A stretch of DNA of 64,000 nucleotides from Diphasiastrum complanatum (GCA_029204225.1 CM055106.1:23966531-24030530), one strand, 5' to 3'; numbered from the stretch's first letter, positions 11,216 through 23,471 are shown. The notes: a model not told the origin generated them from the letters alone. Made by a program: numbers and translations.

Positions 11216-12165
11216 ACAGATCCCCTGTCTATAGGCTTCTGTTTACTGGTTTTTGTTCTTTCTTTTTGTTTCGGAATAGTTTATGCCTATTACCAGGCTA
11301 CGTTGGGCATTTTCTTGGTGTTTTCTTGTTATTACAATGCCCAGAATCAGGCAGAAAGGGACTGATAATCAATGTAGCAATGTCTTGGTTGTCAGAGGAC
11401 AAGGAAGGTCACTATTGAGCTGTAATCACATGCTCAAACCAAACATGCAGTTCAGGTATTCAACCAAGAAATCAATGTGAAGAATGGTTGCAATGCCATA
11501 AAATCCTACTCTACTACTACAAAATGAGTTTGAACAGATCTTTACAACTAAAACTAAGCTACACCTACATTAATCCACAATACAAGAAACAAGAAACTAA
11601 TCTAACAACATTTTAATAGTACAAGAATCAAGAAACACTCATTTCTTGATTCTTGGACAGCCCAAGAACATCAAGAACTAGATTGTAAGAAGATATGCAA
11701 GATTTATATCACAAATCCAACCTATTTAATTTACTTGAATGTTGGTTCCTACATTAATCCACAAGAAAATAGGAAATCTAATCCACTCTAGAAAAGCAAG
11801 AAAACTAATCCACTCTACTATCCACAACCACACACAAAGGATGGAAGGGCAAGATCATGAATGCATCACTCAAGAAACAAGCATGATCAAGGAGCTCAAA
11901 GAATGCACCAAAACTCGTGGATGCTCTTCTCAGTTTGGACATGGAGTAGGTACATTACAAAAATGCTCCTCTTCTCAAAGAGGGAGTCTTTTAAATAATC
12001 AAGAGAGCTCCTTAGGTGGCATCCTAGTGGCATTTCCACATTACACAAATTACAAGTGGAATAATGCTCTCCACTAGAGGTCACCATCAAAAGGTGGCTC
12101 ACTCTACTTTTCTAAGAGGGGCCTACTTGCATTTATTACTTTGCCTAGAAATACTAGTTCCTACA
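11216..12165 (-). mobile_element. Candidate LTR-like insertion, non-coding
   Basis: No coding signal. On the minus strand the right edge begins TGTAGGAACTAGTATTTC, and a TATA-like GATTATTTAAAAG lies about 150 bp inside. 'GGATTAATGTAGG' occurs twice. The stretch interrupts the Gypsy polyprotein, so it is probably an inserted LTR or fragment. The left boundary and a target duplication were not found. Confidence 0.35.
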
Positions 12166-12167
12166 TG

Positions 12168-12849
12168 TGTTAAAAATTCACAATTCTAGCTTGACTAGTT
12201 TTGGTCATATGACTTGTAAATAGTTAGATGGTCATGATGTGGCTTGTCACATGTGCCAAATAGCATAGGATTCCATTCATAAGGATGTTCTCAAGTAGAC
12301 CTAAGTGTTAGAACCTTTGGAATGAGTCCAAATTATGCTTAGATACAAGGGAGAAAAAATAGGAACTATTTTTGGTAATTTTTGCATTGTTGAGGGATCT
12401 CCAAGATTCCAACCCTAACTTGGTAGGGATGAAAGATCCACCAAAATTAGCATTAGGGATAGGTTTAGGGCTACTCATACCTGCCCAAAACCGTGATGGA
12501 TCATGTATATATAGGTGATGATATCTCACCAAAATCAATCAAGCAATTTCATGTTTTTTCTCTCATAATGGTGCAATTGCTCTCTATGTTCATAATTGTT
12601 TGAGTACTTGTGATTACTAATGATTATAGGATTGAATGTAGGTCTGGTGTACAGTACTCAGACTGTGGGAGGCCGTACTTTCACACGTGTGAAGCCTTCT
12701 TCAAGGATTTGGGCCATTTAGTGAGGTTCAAGCATAGATTTTTGATGGATTTTGATGGTTCAACTTGTGCTAATCTTATGAAATCATAATCTATTGTTTC
12801 CCTCATCATTTCAAGTGTTTTAGGATCCTTATTTGCTGTAATTTTTACA
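12168..12849 (+). mobile_element. Solo LTR H2 (682 bp) with 5-bp target duplication
   Basis: Same family and exactly the same length as the solo LTR at 8564-9245, with roughly 25 differences by eye. Flanked by ACATG at 12163-12167 and again at 12850-12854. CACACGTGTG lies at 12682-12691. No internal sequence adjoins either side. Confidence 0.93.
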
Positions 12850-12854
12850 ACATG

Positions 12855-13699
12855 GTCATTCCATCTTTTGGGATTCACCATGAGGCTTACATAGTTCTTG
12901 CTTGTCATTCTTAATTGGTACTTCTCGGCTCTCATACTCGGCTCTCAGTCTTTGTTTGTCTCGTCTTCTTAGAGACCTCCTTGATCTAAGGTGAGAGGTG
13001 CTCTTGGTTAGCTCTGGTCGAGTATGGGGATTCATCATAATCAACCAACATCATCCCACCCCTAATGTGTTGCAGGACCCACTACAACTCATATTGAATG
13101 ATATCGCTCCGCTTTCGCATTGACATCTTCGATTGTCACTTGGAAAAGTGTAGATCCTCATTCACTTACATAAAACCAAGTGCTTATTGTTTCCAGTCTT
13201 TATAAAAAACTGCTTTCTACAATTTGTCACAATCTAACTAGAATGTCTTATTGTTGGGGTGGTTGGCATTCTCAAAATTGGAGGCCTCCTAGCAGCTTCA
13301 CAACTTGCATGCCCGAGTGCATCCCTCATGTCTCTTTTTCGTATCCACCATGGATGGTTTCGCTTTTGGTTCCTTGGCATATTCTAGCCTCTGGGAGGTT
13401 TGTATCCTCCATTCTGCTTCTGAGTGTCTCCAAGTTCTTCGTTTAGTTGAAGTTCCAGTCTTGTCGATGCTCTTTCCTGATAGATTGCACAAATCTTGAT
13501 CATTAGTCTTCAAGCGAATGGACTCATCAACACATTGGTAGTAGGAACAGATTTGGATGGATGGTTTGGTGATTATACAAAAACATGATGAAGGCTTGGT
13601 AGAAGGATGAAGAAACTGATAGTGCTACCGTTACAGCCTTGGACCCTTGCAATGTCGACAAGCTTTGACCACCACTTGCTAGGTGAAGAGCTCATTTTA
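12855..13699 (-). other. Unresolved middle of complex D
   Basis: The minus strand has short open pieces rich in Arg/Lys (around 13044-12856 and 13513-13298), as a gag tail or nucleocapsid region might. No zinc knuckle or other motif could be confirmed. Its position between gag and pol fits a decayed gag-protease region. Confidence 0.35.
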
Positions 13700-14259
13700 T
13701 TCTACAGGTTCATGGTTGTCTTCATCTTTTCTTTTTTACAACTCTTCCTTCCTTTGATCCATTGCTGCCCGATCCATTTGGCTGTACCAAATTTGGGCTT
13801 TTTTTCACAACAAACCAGAGAATATGCGTAGTCTATCTCCATTCGTTCCCTCACTATTGGAAATAGCAATGGATTCAAATTGGGAGATATACTTGATTTT
13901 TGAACTGGAATTGAACCGTGTGTGAGATGGGTCCATTTCTGGTTTAGGATTGGGATCAGGATCTGGATTTGGACTTGGATCTGGATCAAGATTGGGATTA
14001 GGATTTGGATATGGATCAAGATCTGAATTACCAATAGTCTCAAGAAGTTCGGGTTCAAGTTCTGTTTGGGGTTTATCGAGTAAGTTATTGAAATAGACTT
14101 CGGCTTCCTGATAAGTGGTAAAAGGAGGTGAGCCGCGTTGAAAGGATTGTTGAAGACTTTTGAAAAAGTTCTCACAAAGGCTTCTGTATCTTTCCAAACG
14201 CTCAGCTCTAAAATTGCTTGAACTGCTTCCTGTAGTTGGCATTCATCTTTAACTGACAA
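13700..14259 (-). pseudogene. Gypsy gag remnant of complex D
   Basis: Two overlapping minus-strand frames cover this segment. The frame 14242-13805 reads 'RAERLERYRSLCENFFKSLQ', then a low-complexity stretch alternating Asp/Asn and Pro (about residues 75-103), then 'KYISQFESIAISNSEGTNGD' and 'RLRIFSGLL'. That last block matches 'LQFELIANSNNEGTDADKLR IFPGLL' in element F (about 30710-30770), which identifies it as the same Gypsy gag family. The Pro-Asp-Asn tract comes from a diverged GGATTT/GGATCA-type hexamer array and is not seen in F. A stop follows and the capsid is incomplete. Confidence 0.7.
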
Positions 14260-14285
14260 ACATCTAAATCCAACAGATTAGCAAT

Positions 14286-14302
14286 CCCCGACAATGGCAC
14301 CA
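14286..14302 (-). other. Primer binding site, tRNA-Asp type
   Basis: The minus strand reads TGGTGCCATTGTCGGGG a few bases inside the LTR end (14315). It matches TGGCGCCGTTGCCGGGG, the complement of the 3' end of plant tRNA-Asp(GTC), at 14 of 17 positions. All three differences are transitions. Plant Gypsy elements of the Athila/Tat group are known to use this primer. Confidence 0.75.
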
Positions 14303-14314
14303 AAAGATAGCATA

Positions 14315-15621
14315 TGTCATGTTATACTTATCTTAATTGTAAGGATATGTAGTATAAAAGATTGTCGTTCCCCAAAGAGACTGCTTTATATTGTGATTTT
14401 AGATGTTTTTAACTCATTTATTGTTCTTGGATTAAAAGCTGGTTGTCAATGGACATTTAGAAGTATCAGCAACCAGTATCACTAGTTAGGATGTGATTTC
14501 AAACATTCAAAAGTGAAAGATATTCATGCCAACTAATCTCATATCGAGTTGCATTGTTGATTACTGTATCAGACTTATCGGCCAGACCGATCTATCGGTC
14601 TGTGCACCTAATAAAGTTTGTCAGACAAGCGAGGTCTGTTGCATCAGATAAACCAATGCAAAGAAACATACACATGTCTCAGCACATTCCAAATGTAGTC
14701 CGACAATTTGTCCTCAACAACAGAAAGTGCACATTCAAAAGAACGACTGACTACTGATTTAAATTGCACGAGTATCCGTATGCAAATTTCAGAGTATTGA
14801 TTCACAACAACACAAAGCTAGCTTTAGGATGTGTAAGTCCAGATATATGTGTGAACATTCCAATTAAGTTCCAAGCAATTGATTATTCAATCACATAGGC
14901 AATCAAATAACCAATGAGTTTTAAAAAAATCTTAGCAATGAATTTACGGTTGCACGCATAAGACAGTATCAAGGCTAAAGAAGTGTCTGACCAAAGTTTC
15001 AATTACAAGCACATCCGACAAGGTGAGGCTTACCAACTATCAGAAACAGAAGTACTCAACAAGCAAAAGGCTTATGAAAGCAGAGAGAAGGGAAAACTTG
15101 ATGATGTGATCTCCAGAAAAACCCGGTTCTTTTATTGAAGCATAAGTGGTGTACATATAGGAAACGAGCGCGAAAGTACGCAGCTCTTTATTAACCGATA
15201 TTCGCTTCATATTTCTATTTAATTAGCTAATTCTATCAAATAGAAAAATTACAAGTGTACATTTCCTAGGTGGCATTCTTGTCACGTAGTTTTGCTCCAA
15301 TGAGAAGCAAGCACGTGGAAGGTTGCAATGTTTGTTTGAGGCGTAATAAATGAGTCTTCTAGAATGTTCTTCTCTTAGGGCTAGCCTTCTTATTGAGATG
15401 CGTGTCATTTCATAACTGCCCTTTGGGTTATAGTCCTTCCTTCAGTCACATTTATTCTAGGCCTTTTTATCTTCAATATATCTTTGAATCACTTGTCATT
15501 GTCGCATCTATTAGATATTTCTTCATATTCAGTGGTTATCTTCATCAGTGAGTAGGTTCATTGGGATTTTGCATCATCAAATAGTATTTCAAGAAAAATA
15601 TGCATGTAATAGGGTATTACA
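14315..15621 (-). mobile_element. Right long LTR of complex D (5' LTR on minus strand)
   Basis: On the minus strand it would start TGTAATACCCTATTACATG at 15621 and end ...AACATGACA at 14315, next to the primer site. The inner 830 bp match 6582-7445. The outer part (about 15150-15621) is unrelated to the left LTR. The 15621 edge was chosen because CA is followed by ACTAA, the same five bases that flank the left LTR. It is less certain than the inner edge. Confidence 0.6.
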
Positions 15622-15626
15622 ACTAA

Positions 15627-15979
15627 TAAACTACCTTGTATACTCCACGTAGTGGATATATACATAGGATTGATTACTACAATTGTGGGATGAAAGAGAG
15701 TGAAGAGCTAGCATATTGTTAGCATTACCAGCTATGCATGAAAGTCTACCAACGAGTAGAACATAGCGAATTTTTGGGAGGAGTGATAGGCTGCCAACGA
15801 GTGAGACACTGATCAACTCACTCAAACAAAATACAAATACAATTGCTCTCTTCCAATCCACCTCTTCCATTGTTTGCATCATTTTGTTGATTGAATGCCT
15901 CACAATTTGTGATCTATATTTGTTTGCTTAGGATCCTACAAAACATAAAATTCCACAACAGACAAAAGAAACTCCTACA
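15627..15979. other. Non-coding; probable truncated LTR upstream of Copia J1
   Basis: No gene is seen. It lies directly before a Copia primer-site-like sequence, as an LTR would. The near-repeat 'CTACCAACGAGTAGAACA'/'CTGCCAACGAGTGAGACA' occurs at about 15748 and 15792. Confidence 0.35.
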
Positions 15980-15994
15980 TGATATTAGATCAGG
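15980..15994 (+). other. Degenerate primer binding site of Copia J1
   Basis: TGATATTAGATCAGG is a 12 of 15 match to TGGTATCAGAGCAGG, the Copia initiator-Met primer site. The gag ATG is 20 bp downstream. Confidence 0.55.
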
Positions 15995-16013
15995 TTCACT
16001 AAGGCAACACAAT

Positions 16014-17830
16014 ATGGCTACAACGATCCAAACAAGAATAGCAATCAGTCTTGATGGCGCAAACTACCAAATATGGAAGTTCAAAATAAAAATGCTTCTG
16101 AAGGGTGAAGGCATCTGGTCAGTGACCGGACTCACAGAAGAACAGCCTCCAAAGGGAGACCCGAGTAGAGCTGAATGGATCAGAAAGGATGAGGGCACAA
16201 TGGCAATCATCGTTTCATCCATAAACGAAGAAATACTCATGCAGATTGAAGACTGTGCGAGCAGCCATGAAACATGGGGAAGACTAAAACAAAAGTACTC
16301 ATTGCAATCTATGCGATGGGATGGCAATCAGTTGGATTAGCATGTTGAGAGGATTAAAACGATCTTTAGTCAACTTGCTGCATCTGGACAAGAGCACCAA
16401 GTCCCAGCAGCACAGTAGCTGATGTACTTCATGAAAACTCTACCTACATCCTATCAGCCACTAAGAGTGCGAATTTGAGCTTACCAGACATGACATTCGA
16501 GCGAGCTATAGTCTTGTTGCTGATGAAAAATTGATGAGAGATGAAGGAGAAGGAAGCAGTGACCAAGAGAAAGCTCTTTTTACAAAGGGAAGGAAGAAAA
16601 AAAAGAACAAGCCCAGATTCGAAAAGATGAATTCAAGGTCTTCGAGCAGAGACAATGACGATCAACAAACTTCTTCCTGTGATCACTGTCACAAGCCGGG
16701 ACAAAAAGCTAATAGATGTTGGTTCAACCTGACAATCCCTTATATGCACTAAAAGAAGAAAGGACATTTTGCATATGATTGCAGATTCAACCCAAAAAGA
16801 AATAACAAGGCTGAAAAGGCAAATGTTGTAGAGTCATTGAAGGATGCAGACAAGAGCGATGAAGGCTTCACAATATTCGATGAGGCTTCAACAAGCTATG
16901 GAGAGCAAGACTACGACGTAGTCATCGACTCAGAGTAACTTCACACATAACCTGCAACAAGAAAGTCTTGATCGACTACAGAGAACTTGCGAACAACAGA
17001 GCAGTGATTCTAGGCGACGGAAGCTGACACAATGTCAAGGGCATCGGGACTCTACAGCTACGAACACTATCGGGACGAGACAAGTAGAGCTGACAAGAGC
17101 ACTCTATGTACCCTCACTAAGAAGAGACATGCTATCAGTCTCGAAGATGGTAGATCCCGGAATTCAAGTCCTATTCGATGGCATGTATGCCGGATGATCG
17201 AGAAAATAACAAACAAGTTGCTGACTATTGGATCCAGAGAAGGTAACCTCTATCAAGCAAAGATCATCAACAATTTTGATAGCATACTAAATGCATCAGA
17301 GAACAAAGATCAACTCTAGCACAGAAGAATGTATCATCTAAACATGAGAAGCCTATACGACATGAACAGAAAGGAGATTGCCACAGGTCTAAAGATATCC
17401 AGACCTGACATCAAATTTTGTGAAGCCTGCCAAAAGGGCAAACAACATCAAAGTCCATTTGTGCATGAGGGAAGAAGAGCCAAGGAAGTTCTTGAACTCA
17501 TCCACTCATATGTCTGTGGACCGATGAAAGTTGATTCGCTCTTAGGATCAAGGTATTTCTTGATGTTCATTGATGACTATAGCTGGATGACAACTATTAT
17601 TTAAAGAAAAAGTCTGCAGCTTTATTGAAGAACCAACAACATATCAAGAAGCTATCCAGAGTCTAGAGGGAGAGTTTTGGAAACAGGCAATGTCAGAAGA
17701 GATTGAATCAATGAGGCAAAATGAGGCATGGACACTAGAGCCACTGCCCGAAGATAAAAAAATTGCCGATTGCAAATGGGTTTATGAAAGAAAAATCAAA
17801 TTAGATGGCATCAAACTTCCTAGCATGGAA
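16014..17830 (+). pseudogene. Copia J1: gag, zinc knuckle, pre-integrase, integrase start, RT start
   Basis: ATG at 16014 opens a gag with 'ISLDGANYQIWKFKIKMLLK', 'EDCASSHETWGRLKQKYSLQ' and a stop at 16338. Later frames show a zinc knuckle CDHCHKPGQKANRCW (about 16680), a second knuckle near 16756 (KKGHFAYDCRF), a broken protease around 16920, and the pre-integrase 'HRRMYHLNMRSLYDMN'. Next come 'CEACQKGKQHQSPF' and the integrase start 'VLELIHSYVCGPMKVDSLLG' to 'FIDDYSW' at 17600. There the rest of integrase is missing, and the frame jumps to the RT N-terminus 'WKQAMSEEIESMRQNEAWTL' and 'DCKWVYERKIKLDG' (17680-17815). Many stops and frameshifts. It ends in a fusion with the gag of J2. Confidence 0.82.
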
Positions 17831-20800
17831 GGTTTCTCTCATACTGAAAGGAGAAGGTCTATAGCCCTAGGTTGATGGCATAGAAGAGATGCCCACAACC
17901 ATTGGCAAGGAGCTACGAGAATGGAGAGAAAGAAACGACAAGGCAGTAATCGTTCTATCTTCCTCCATCGAAGACAACTTGACACCTGGTCTGGCCACAC
18001 TCTCCAATGCAAGAGAAATGTGAGATAATTTGTTGATCATATTTTAAATGAAAATCCAAGATAGGATGCATCACTATCACAAGAAGTCACGCAACCGTTG
18101 ACTGCAACCAAAATCCTAAAAACAAGAAAGTTCAAAATAGATGGGAGAGCGACAATAGCTCATCCTATGTGGAGGAACCCGAATCCTCCAAGATGGCTGA
18201 ATAAAGAGCCAACAGCGGCAAGAACCCAACAACTTACTTGTGTTTTGATGTCTGTGTGACATCAACTTCAGATACACAAGAAATAAATCTTGATTCAGGT
18301 GCAACGTCACACTTCGTGAAAATGAGACGCATGATTACTGATTATCAAGAATCAGAGTCTTCTAGATATATAATCTTGGGAGATGGTTCTAGACACAAAG
18401 TCAGCAGAACTGGAGCGTTGTGGTTAAGCACCAAAGGAAGAGATAGAAGGCTTGATGATACTCTATACATGCCCACTCTTCAGAAGGACCTACTATCTGT
18501 TGCCAAGATGGTAGATGCGGGACTAACAATTACCTTTGAAGGTGATACCTGCGAAGTGGTTGAATCCGTGACCACTCAGCATCACCATAGGAAAGTGAAA
18601 GAGGAATTTGTATCACCTCAGGATCCGAGTACCTTTAGAACAAGCTCACGAGATCAACGAATCGATGGATATTTTATTGCACAGACGACTGTATCACATG
18701 AATATAGTTGATCTATACAATGCTAGCCGGACCGGAACATTCACTGGAGTCGATATCAAAGATGCAGCATGCTTGAAGTCCTGCGATGCCTGTAACAAAG
18801 ACAAGATGTCACGTATACCATTCACCAAGGATTCTTTTAGAATGAAAGAACTCTTGAAACTAGTACACTCTAACATATGTGGACCGTTTGATGTGGTCTC
18901 CCTGGGAGGTTCAAAGTACTACATCACTTTTATTGACGAATTCAGCAAGTTTGCAACTACGTACTTTATCCACAACAAGTCAGAGCCTTGGACAAATTCA
19001 CAGAGTTCATGAATTGGGCTGAAAAATGGACTGACAAGAAGGTGATGCAGTTGAGAACGGACAGAGGAGGAGAATATGTCTCCAAATGCCTTGCAGAGTT
19101 TTGTACTAGTAAAGGCATACTCACTTGAAAACTGCAACCTATACACAACATCACAATGGTATGGCAGAGAGGAGAAATCGGACTCTCATGGAAGCTGCAA
19201 GATCCATGATGGCCTATTCAAAGGCATTAAAATTTTTATGGGCTAAAGTAGTAGCTACAGCCAACTAGCTGCAGAACAGGACAGGTAGATCCCGCATTGC
19301 ACATACCACGCCACATGAGGTTTGGTGGGGCAACAAACCAAGTCTGACACATGTGCACATTTTTGGATGCGTCGCATATGCCCACATTCCAGATCAGAAA
19401 AGAAAGAAGTTGGACAAAAAGGTGGAGCAGGGATTCCTCGTAGGATATGATGGTCATTCATCATATTATAGGATCTACATGCCTAACAACAGACAGATCA
19501 AGAATGTTAGAGACGTCAGATTTGGTCAAAGACAATGGCTGATGAAAATCCAGTCGGCTACGAAATCCTGACCAGAGGCTACTATGACCTGCCAACATCA
19601 ACAGAGACCCTGAGCATCCAGAAGCACATGTTCAAATTCTAGATGGACAAAGTGACTGTTCAGATGGCAGGTAGCAAGACGTGCAACATGTATCCAAGAC
19701 ACCTGCTACTCACCATAGTTCAGCAATCAGCAAAGGCAAGAGACTCGACAAAGGCAAGGCCATCAATATGAATGCAAACTCTCCAAGAAGATCCACGCGA
19801 GAAAGAAGAGCACCAGTCAAATTCATCCTTGACAACTCATCTTCTCCAAAAAAAAATTTTTGTGGATTTGGCGAAGAACCTCAAACATATGAGAAAGCTA
19901 TCAGTTGTCCAGATAAGGACAAGTGGATTAAAGCAATTGAAGACGGGATAAATTTCATGGAGCAGAACAATGTCTAGAATCTGGAGCCATTATTGGCAGA
20001 CAGGAAGACTATAAAGTGCAACTGGATTTTCAAATACGAGTGGACCTGATGGCAACATATCAAAGTACAAGGCCAGATTGGTGACAAAAGGTTTCTCTCA
20101 AAAGTATGGTGTTGACTATACTGAAACCTTTTCTCCAGTCATAAAGCACTCATCCTTATGCCTTCTATATGCATATGCAGCAAGATATAGTCTCAAGATC
20201 CACATAGTGGATGAAAAGACCACCTTCCTACACGGTGAGTTGAATGAGGAGGTCTATATGGACCAACCACGGGATTCATTTGCTCACGCTTTGCCAACTA
20301 CGCCTACCGAATGCAAAGAAGCATATACGAACTGAAGCAGTCTGAGGCAGTGGTATAAGAAGAAGGATCACACCCTCAGATCCTTGGGATTCCAATCATT
20401 GATGGCCGACTACAATGTCTACACAAAGATCACAGATGGAGAAATCATAGCAATCTACATGGATGACACTTTGATACTGTCCAGAAGCAACGAGCTGATT
20501 GCTCAGGTGAAGCATGATATTTCACAACATTTTGAAATATCAAACCTAGGATTGCAGATTGACAGAGATCTTGACGAAGGGAAACTGTATCTTCACCAGT
20601 CAAGATACATCTAGAAAATCATTGACAATTTTTAGATGACAGACTACAAGGGAGCTAACACACCAATGGTAGCTGGAACAATTCGGACAAAGCAAGACTG
20701 TCCGTAGAATGCAGAAGAGCAGAAAGCCATGCAGATGGTGCCCTACAGGAGGCTGATTGGACCACTTATATACCTGGCAGATAATACATGCCTTGACATT

Positions 20801-20910
20801 GCCTACGCAGTTTTCAGGATGAGCCAATTCAATATTAATCCAGGCCCTACGCACTAGAAGATAGCCAAAAGGATTTTGCAGTACCTTCTACATAAGTATA
20901 ACATGACAGC
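17821..20910 (+). pseudogene. Copia J2: gag to RT, many breaks
   Basis: It starts inside a gag of the same family as element B ('ELREWRERNDKAVIVLSSSI', 'LATLSNAREM'). The protease frame is 18238-18711, with an intact motif LDSGATSHFV and 'YIILGDGSRHKV'. Then come pre-integrase 'LHRRLYHMNIVDLYNAS', 'CDACNKDKMSRIPF' and integrase 'LVHSNICGPFDVVSLGGSKY', 'FIDEFSKFATTYFIHNKS', 'QLRTDRGGEYVS'. The integrase C-terminal 'IFGCVAYAHIPDQKRKKL' follows. RT begins at 19890 ('DKWIKAIEDG') and includes 'VTKGFSQKYGVDYTETFSPV', the catalytic box IYMDDTLILS (about 20455) and 'MVPYRRLIGPLIYLADNTC'. It stops before RNase H, near 20910. At least eight frame breaks. Confidence 0.87.
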
Positions 20911-20944
20911 TGTAGAACACCTCAACATACAAATCTCGGTTTTA

Positions 20945-21500
20945 CCAACAAAGTGCACAATCTAATTGACAAAGGCTGGAAAACTCAAACTCGAATTCGA
21001 AACTAAACTCGAAACATTTTTATTGTTGTTTGAACTCGAAACATTTTTATTGTTGTTCGAGCTCAAACTTGAACTCGAACTTGAAACATAAACTGTCTCA
21101 AAACATAAACTATCTCGAAAGATAAATTGTCTGGACATAGAACGTCATTGTATATCAACCGTCTTAACGGTTAGATTGACTGTTACAAAAGGAAGAAGGC
21201 CAAAAGGTCTACTCTATGACAATATAAATACATGTAGACTTATTGTATGCACAAGGCAACAAGAGATGTATACAGAAGAATCAAAATCAGAATCATAAAA
21301 ATTCTATTGGTCAAAGTTTGCAACAAATAATATTTTTTCAGTTGTTCTGATTATCCAAAATTGTCTATCACACTCACTCTATATCTCCTAAATCCACATG
21401 CTTTATTCAATCAAAGTAGAAACTGCTCTATTAGTACATAGACCAGAATTAGACATGATTGAAGACACTGATATTAGTTTGATTTATTCAAACTTTCATG
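20945..21500 (+). repeat. LTR-like non-coding segment with a 27-bp tandem repeat
   Basis: The unit starting AACTCGAAACATTTTTATTG occurs at 21006-21032 and again at 21033-21059, with one or two differences. A TATA-like CAATATAAATACATG lies near 21218. The segment ends near 'TTCATGGTATTTTTTGAAGG' (about 21497), which faintly resembles an LTR end plus primer site. No coding sequence is seen. An LTR is likely but unproven. Confidence 0.45.
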
Positions 21501-22860
21501 GTATTTTTTGAAGGAGAATTCCTAGTATTTTCTTATAGAATTCTTCGGATGTAGAAGCTGAGCTGCCTAGCACGAATCTGGCTGGCGCTCTTCGTTCTCT
21601 TGTTGATTTCCTGGGAGATTCTTTTGGTACTACAATGTCCTTGCCTTTTTCTCTTCGGCTAGGTCTGGAACCATTTTGGTTTATAGGTGTTCTAGTTGTA
21701 GGCATGCTTGGGGTCCTTTTTTCATTTGATTTATCACTCAGCTGATGTGGGACTCAAACATCTTCATCTGACTGTTTGAGTTCTGCTCCCTCTATCATGG
21801 TTGGCAGGTCATAGTACTGCTTTCCTAGGACTTCATAGCTGGCAGAATCATTGTCGACCATTGTTCTGGTCTCATCAAATTTGACATCTCTGACAGTTTT
21901 CACTAGATTCATTTCTGGCATGTAGATCTTGTAGTATGATGAATGATTGTCATACTCGATGAGATATTCTAATTCAACTTTCTCATCAAGCTTCTTTCAA
22001 AGCTTATCAGGAATATGTGCATAAGCTACAGAGCCCAAAATCTGAACATGTGTCAAATTGGGCTTTCTACCCCACCATAGTTCGTGTGGTGTCATGTGAG
22101 GAACACCTGATTTGCCTATCCTATTTTGGATGTAGGTAGCTGTAGCTACTACTTCATCCCATAGCAGTCTTGGTGCCTTCGAATAGGACATCATGCACCT
22201 TGTGACATCCATGAGTGTCATGTTCTTTCTTTCAGCTACACCGTTGTGTTGTGGTGTATAGGATGCAGTCCTTCTGTGAAGGATTCCTCGATCATTGCAG
22301 AAGTCAATGAAGCGGTTCGAGATGTATTCTCCACCACGATTAGTCATGATCTGTTTCACCTTGATTTGTGTGCATTTTTCTGTCTAGTTCACGTATTCTA
22401 TGAACTTGTCGAGTGCTTTCGATTTGTTGTGAATGAAATAGACTCTTGCAAACCTACTGTAGTCGTCAATGAAGGTGATGTAATACTTTGAGCCTCCTAC
22501 TGAGATCACGTCGAAAGGTCCACATATGTCCGAGTGTACCAGCTCTAGAATGTTTGTTATTTTGTAGGAGTCTCTGATGAATGGAGTTCGATACATCTGT
22601 CTTTCATGCACGCATCATAGGTTGTCGAATTCGTCGCATTTGAAATGCTAACTCCTGTGATAGGTCCATGCTGGCTTGCTTGATACAATGCCACTGAGTT
22701 CATGTGGCATAGTCTTCTGTGCCATAGAACTGCAGATTTGTGAGCTTGGCGTGCTTGATCTGTCAGTAGGCCTAAATGAAATCCTACTATACTTTTCGAC
22801 AATGCAACTTTGACAGGCTGGGAAGTTGATTTTTTTATAGGGATAATCGAGATCAAATAC
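21496..22860 (-). pseudogene. Copia K remnant: pre-integrase, integrase, linker
   Basis: Minus-strand frames in order: 22856-22557 with 'AVLWHRRLCHMNSVALYQAS' (pre-integrase HxxxC-type box); 22611-22384 with 'ILELVHSDICGPFDVISVGG' and 'FIDDYSRFARVYFIHNKS' (integrase, first catalytic Asp); 22359-21997 with 'MTNRGGEYISNRFIDFCNDR', 'GVAERKNMTLMDVTRC' and 'ILGSVAYAHIPDKL'. The second catalytic position reads TNRGGEY where Copia has TDxGGEY, so the Asp is Asn. The frame 21705-21496 has 'SPRKSTRERRAPARFVLG', the linker before RT. Gag, protease, RT and RNase H are absent. The closest relative in the window is J2. Confidence 0.85.
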
Positions 22861-23471
22861 TAAAGATTGTCTAAGCATGTTCGATACATAATTAAAGTGA
22901 CCTAGCCTATAGTGCCAAAGTAGTGCTTTATTAACTAGATTTGAACTGAAATATTCAAGGCTTGCTTTGTGTCAGAATAACAATGAATCAATCTATGTAA
23001 GTATCCATGCCTCTTTCTGAGTGCAAGAGTCTTATTCGTCCTATTGACAATTATGCATTGCTCAACTTCTTGAAGTCAAGCTCAAGACTTGAATTTCATA
23101 GATTTTTCTAACTTTTTGTGAGATTCCTTTGAAATCTGCAATAATTATAGAAGATATGAAACTATCAATCTTTTGTTTATGTTTTTAGATAGCAAAAAAT
23201 ATTGAATATATGTAGAAGCAACAACACATTGACTATTTTAAATTTCTAAAATACTCGTACACTTCTTTTATATCATATGAAAAATATATAAATTTATTTT
23301 TTGACAAATACTTATTATAATTAACATAACCATAACTATACTGCCCTTGTTAACTAATACATTTTTTTTCATGCATTTGCATAAAATTTTCTTTATGATG
23401 TTCTTTTCTTTGAAAAAATAAACTCAATAACTTTAGTATCTTAGTCACATAAGATACTTCAACAAGTGCAG

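Noticed and set aside
8564-12849. The two H LTRs as the pair of a single 4.3-kb element
   Set aside because: Each has its own distinct 5-bp target duplication, and the sequence between them is minus-strand Gypsy with no primer site or polypurine tract for H.
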